Notes under the pieces: generated by a model
Told to the model about the DNA's origin: nothing
Databases searched by the model: none
The model's input: only the letters and a program-made list of their open reading frames with translations
Source of the DNA: Gemmataceae bacterium
Lineage (GTDB): Bacteria > Planctomycetota > Planctomycetia > Gemmatales > Gemmataceae
Length of the DNA stretch: 7,680 nucleotides
Assembly: GCA_009691815.1 (NCBI GenBank)
Contig: SIAL01000161.1
Coordinates: 1 to 7,680 of the forward strand
Direction of reading: 5' to 3'
Part shown: one piece after another, positions 6,385 to 7,680 of the stretch
Position numbering within the stretch: the first letter of the stretch is position 1
Layout: every line of letters starts with the position of its first letter
Translations under genes and position numbers: made by a program

Positions 6385-7679
6385 TCCACTTCATAGTTCT
6401 TGCGATAGGTTTTCTTCACGAAATCGTTTGCTTCGGGAAGGTTCGTGACTTTCATATCGGTCCCGTTCCACTCAAGAACTTTGCCGGGGAATCGGGTAGA
6501 AAGACAACCTAATAGGACGGTTTCGGTGAGTGGTCCGGAATAGGAAAAGGGAGCAGAAGTTTTCCCGTTACCCCGCACGGCTTCGACAAATTGGCCATAA
6601 TGGTCATTGCCGGGGAGTTTCGGACCCTTAAAAGTGGCAAATTTTTCCTTGGGTAAAAGAATGGGTGGCCCGATGTAGGGCGAATAGAGAATTCCCCCGG
6701 TTCCAATGTAGAGGGACCCTTGATCCGAAAGCGCATTTCCTTCAAGGAGATTAACCAATTCTTCCGCAGGGCGCCTGTTCCCATCATACCAAGTAAGGCT
6801 AACCGTTTCGGTAGTGTGGCTACTTCCCGGGAATTCATACCGGACCTGGGTATGCAGACCCCAACTGTCCGAATGGGTCCCCCCCTTTTCGCAAACAACG
6901 GATTTTGGGTAACCGACCCCAAGGGATTCATAAACGGGATCGAGAATGTGACATCCCATATCCCCAAATGTGCCGGTTCCAAAATCCAATCGCTTGCGCC
7001 AATTACCGGGGTGATAATAATTCGTTAGGAAGGGGCGTTCCTGAGCCACGCCAAGCCAGCCATTCCAATCCAACGATGTTGGAATGTTGTCTTTCCTTGT
7101 TGGTTTCGGCGTGTTGTCGCCCCATTCCTTGCCCGACCAACTGTGAACGGCTTTTACTTTGCCGATGGCCCCGGAATGGATGGTGGCAACCACGGTGCGA
7201 TGAACTTCATGGGAATGGATTTGAATACCCATTTGGGTAACGAGTTTTTTTTCTTTGGCAACCTCAGTGAGTCGTCTTGCCTCAAAAATCGTTTGGGTAA
7301 GAGGCTTTTGGGTATAGACATGGAGGCCACGATTCATGGCCGCCATGGTAATGGGCGCATGCATATGATCCGGAGTGGAGATATTTGCACTTTGAATATC
7401 CTTTTCTTTGTCTAGCAAGACTCTCCAATCTTGGTAAACCCGGACTCCCGGAAAAGCTTTGGTAACCTGATCAAATCGGCTTGTGTCCACATCGGCAACC
7501 GCTACCAATCGAAATCCCTTGGTACGGGAAAGGGATTGAATATCGGCCAAAGCCATTCCTCCGGCTCCAAAACTGGCATGGAGGACGCTGTTTTCCGGGG
7601 CCGTCATTCCATGCCGGGGAAACACCCCGGGCAGAGCAAGCGCACCCGCAAGGGCTTTGAGTGAGGAACGGCGATTCAT
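6372..7679 (-). CDS. Gfo/Idh/MocA family oxidoreductase with Tat-like signal
   Basis: The 435-residue protein starts at the ATG at 7679-7677; only one base of upstream sequence is visible, so a longer N-terminus cannot be excluded. NRRSSLKALAGALALPG (2-18) is a Tat-like signal. The Rossmann-fold nucleotide-binding loop is FGAGGMA (37-43), with acidic residues in VADVD (61-65) at the end of the second strand, where NAD(P) ribose is usually held. TPDHMHAP (102-109) and QKPL (124-127, K125) follow; the family's usual EKP is QKP here. The catalytic-domain block GDMGCHILD (239-247, D240 and H244) is typical of the bacterial C-terminal domain. A cofactor-binding enzyme with a Tat signal fits export after folding, as in Zymomonas glucose-fructose oxidoreductase. 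Such enzymes usually oxidise or reduce sugars or cyclitols; the substrate is not determinable. It is convergent with the DUF1501 pair. Confidence 0.92.
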   Translation of the reverse strand: MNRRSSLKALAGALALPGVFPRHGMTAPENSVLHASFGAGGMALADIQSLSRTKGFRLVAVADVDTSRFDQVTKAFPGVRVYQDWRVLLDKEKDIQSANISTPDHMHAPITMAAMNRGLHVYTQKPLTQTIFEARRLTEVAKEKKLVTQMGIQIHSHEVHRTVVATIHSGAIGKVKAVHSWSGKEWGDNTPKPTRKDNIPTSLDWNGWLGVAQERPFLTNYYHPGNWRKRLDFGTGTFGDMGCHILDPVYESLGVGYPKSVVCEKGGTHSDSWGLHTQVRYEFPGSSHTTETVSLTWYDGNRRPAEELVNLLEGNALSDQGSLYIGTGGILYSPYIGPPILLPKEKFATFKGPKLPGNDHYGQFVEAVRGNGKTSAPFSYSGPLTETVLLGCLSTRFPGKVLEWNGTDMKVTNLPEANDFVKKTYRKNYEVDGLS

Positions 7680-7680
7680 A

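Noticed and set aside
6509..6982. Minus-strand open frame of 157 codons inside the oxidoreductase gene
   Set aside because: It is an out-of-frame shadow of the oxidoreductase coding sequence, with low-complexity translation and no family resemblance.
1..7680. CRISPR array, tRNA/rRNA genes, insertion sequences or phage genes
   Set aside because: No regularly spaced repeats, cloverleaf sequence, transposase-like motif or terminal repeats were seen.

Overview
The window looks like chromosomal DNA from a bacterium of the phylum Planctomycetota or a close relative. This is inferred from gene content: two Tat-exported DUF1501 proteins, a Tat-exported Gfo/Idh/MocA oxidoreductase, a short neutral-ceramidase-like protein and an exported tandem cyclase-family protein form a set typical of that phylum. 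Base composition looks close to balanced. I see no phage, transposon, CRISPR, tRNA or rRNA signal. No genus is claimed.

Layout. Positions 1-1593 (minus strand) hold a gene for a secreted protein with two cyclase/kynurenine-formamidase-like domains; its C-terminus lies beyond the left edge. A 205-base divergent intergenic region (1594-1798) carries two unusually symmetric inverted-repeat systems, each overlapping a candidate promoter for one of the two divergent genes. Positions 1799-3235 (plus) encode a ceramidase-like protein. After a 288-base gap with short repeats, two DUF1501 genes (3524-4960 and about 4960-6366, plus) follow with overlapping stop and start codons. A Gfo/Idh/MocA oxidoreductase gene (6372-7679, minus) converges on them, with only five bases between the two stop codons.

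How the genes may work together. All five predicted proteins begin with a Sec-like or Tat-like export sequence, so the locus looks like a set of extracytoplasmic hydrolase-like and redox enzymes rather than a cytoplasmic pathway. No substrate can be named from the sequence. Two proteins keep the fold signatures of their families but have lost textbook catalytic residues: the metal-binding histidines in the cyclase domains and the serine nucleophile region in the ceramidase-like protein. Their family names should therefore not be read as proven activities. The most noteworthy features are the complementary loss of metal ligands in the two cyclase domains and the dyad-rich divergent control region.
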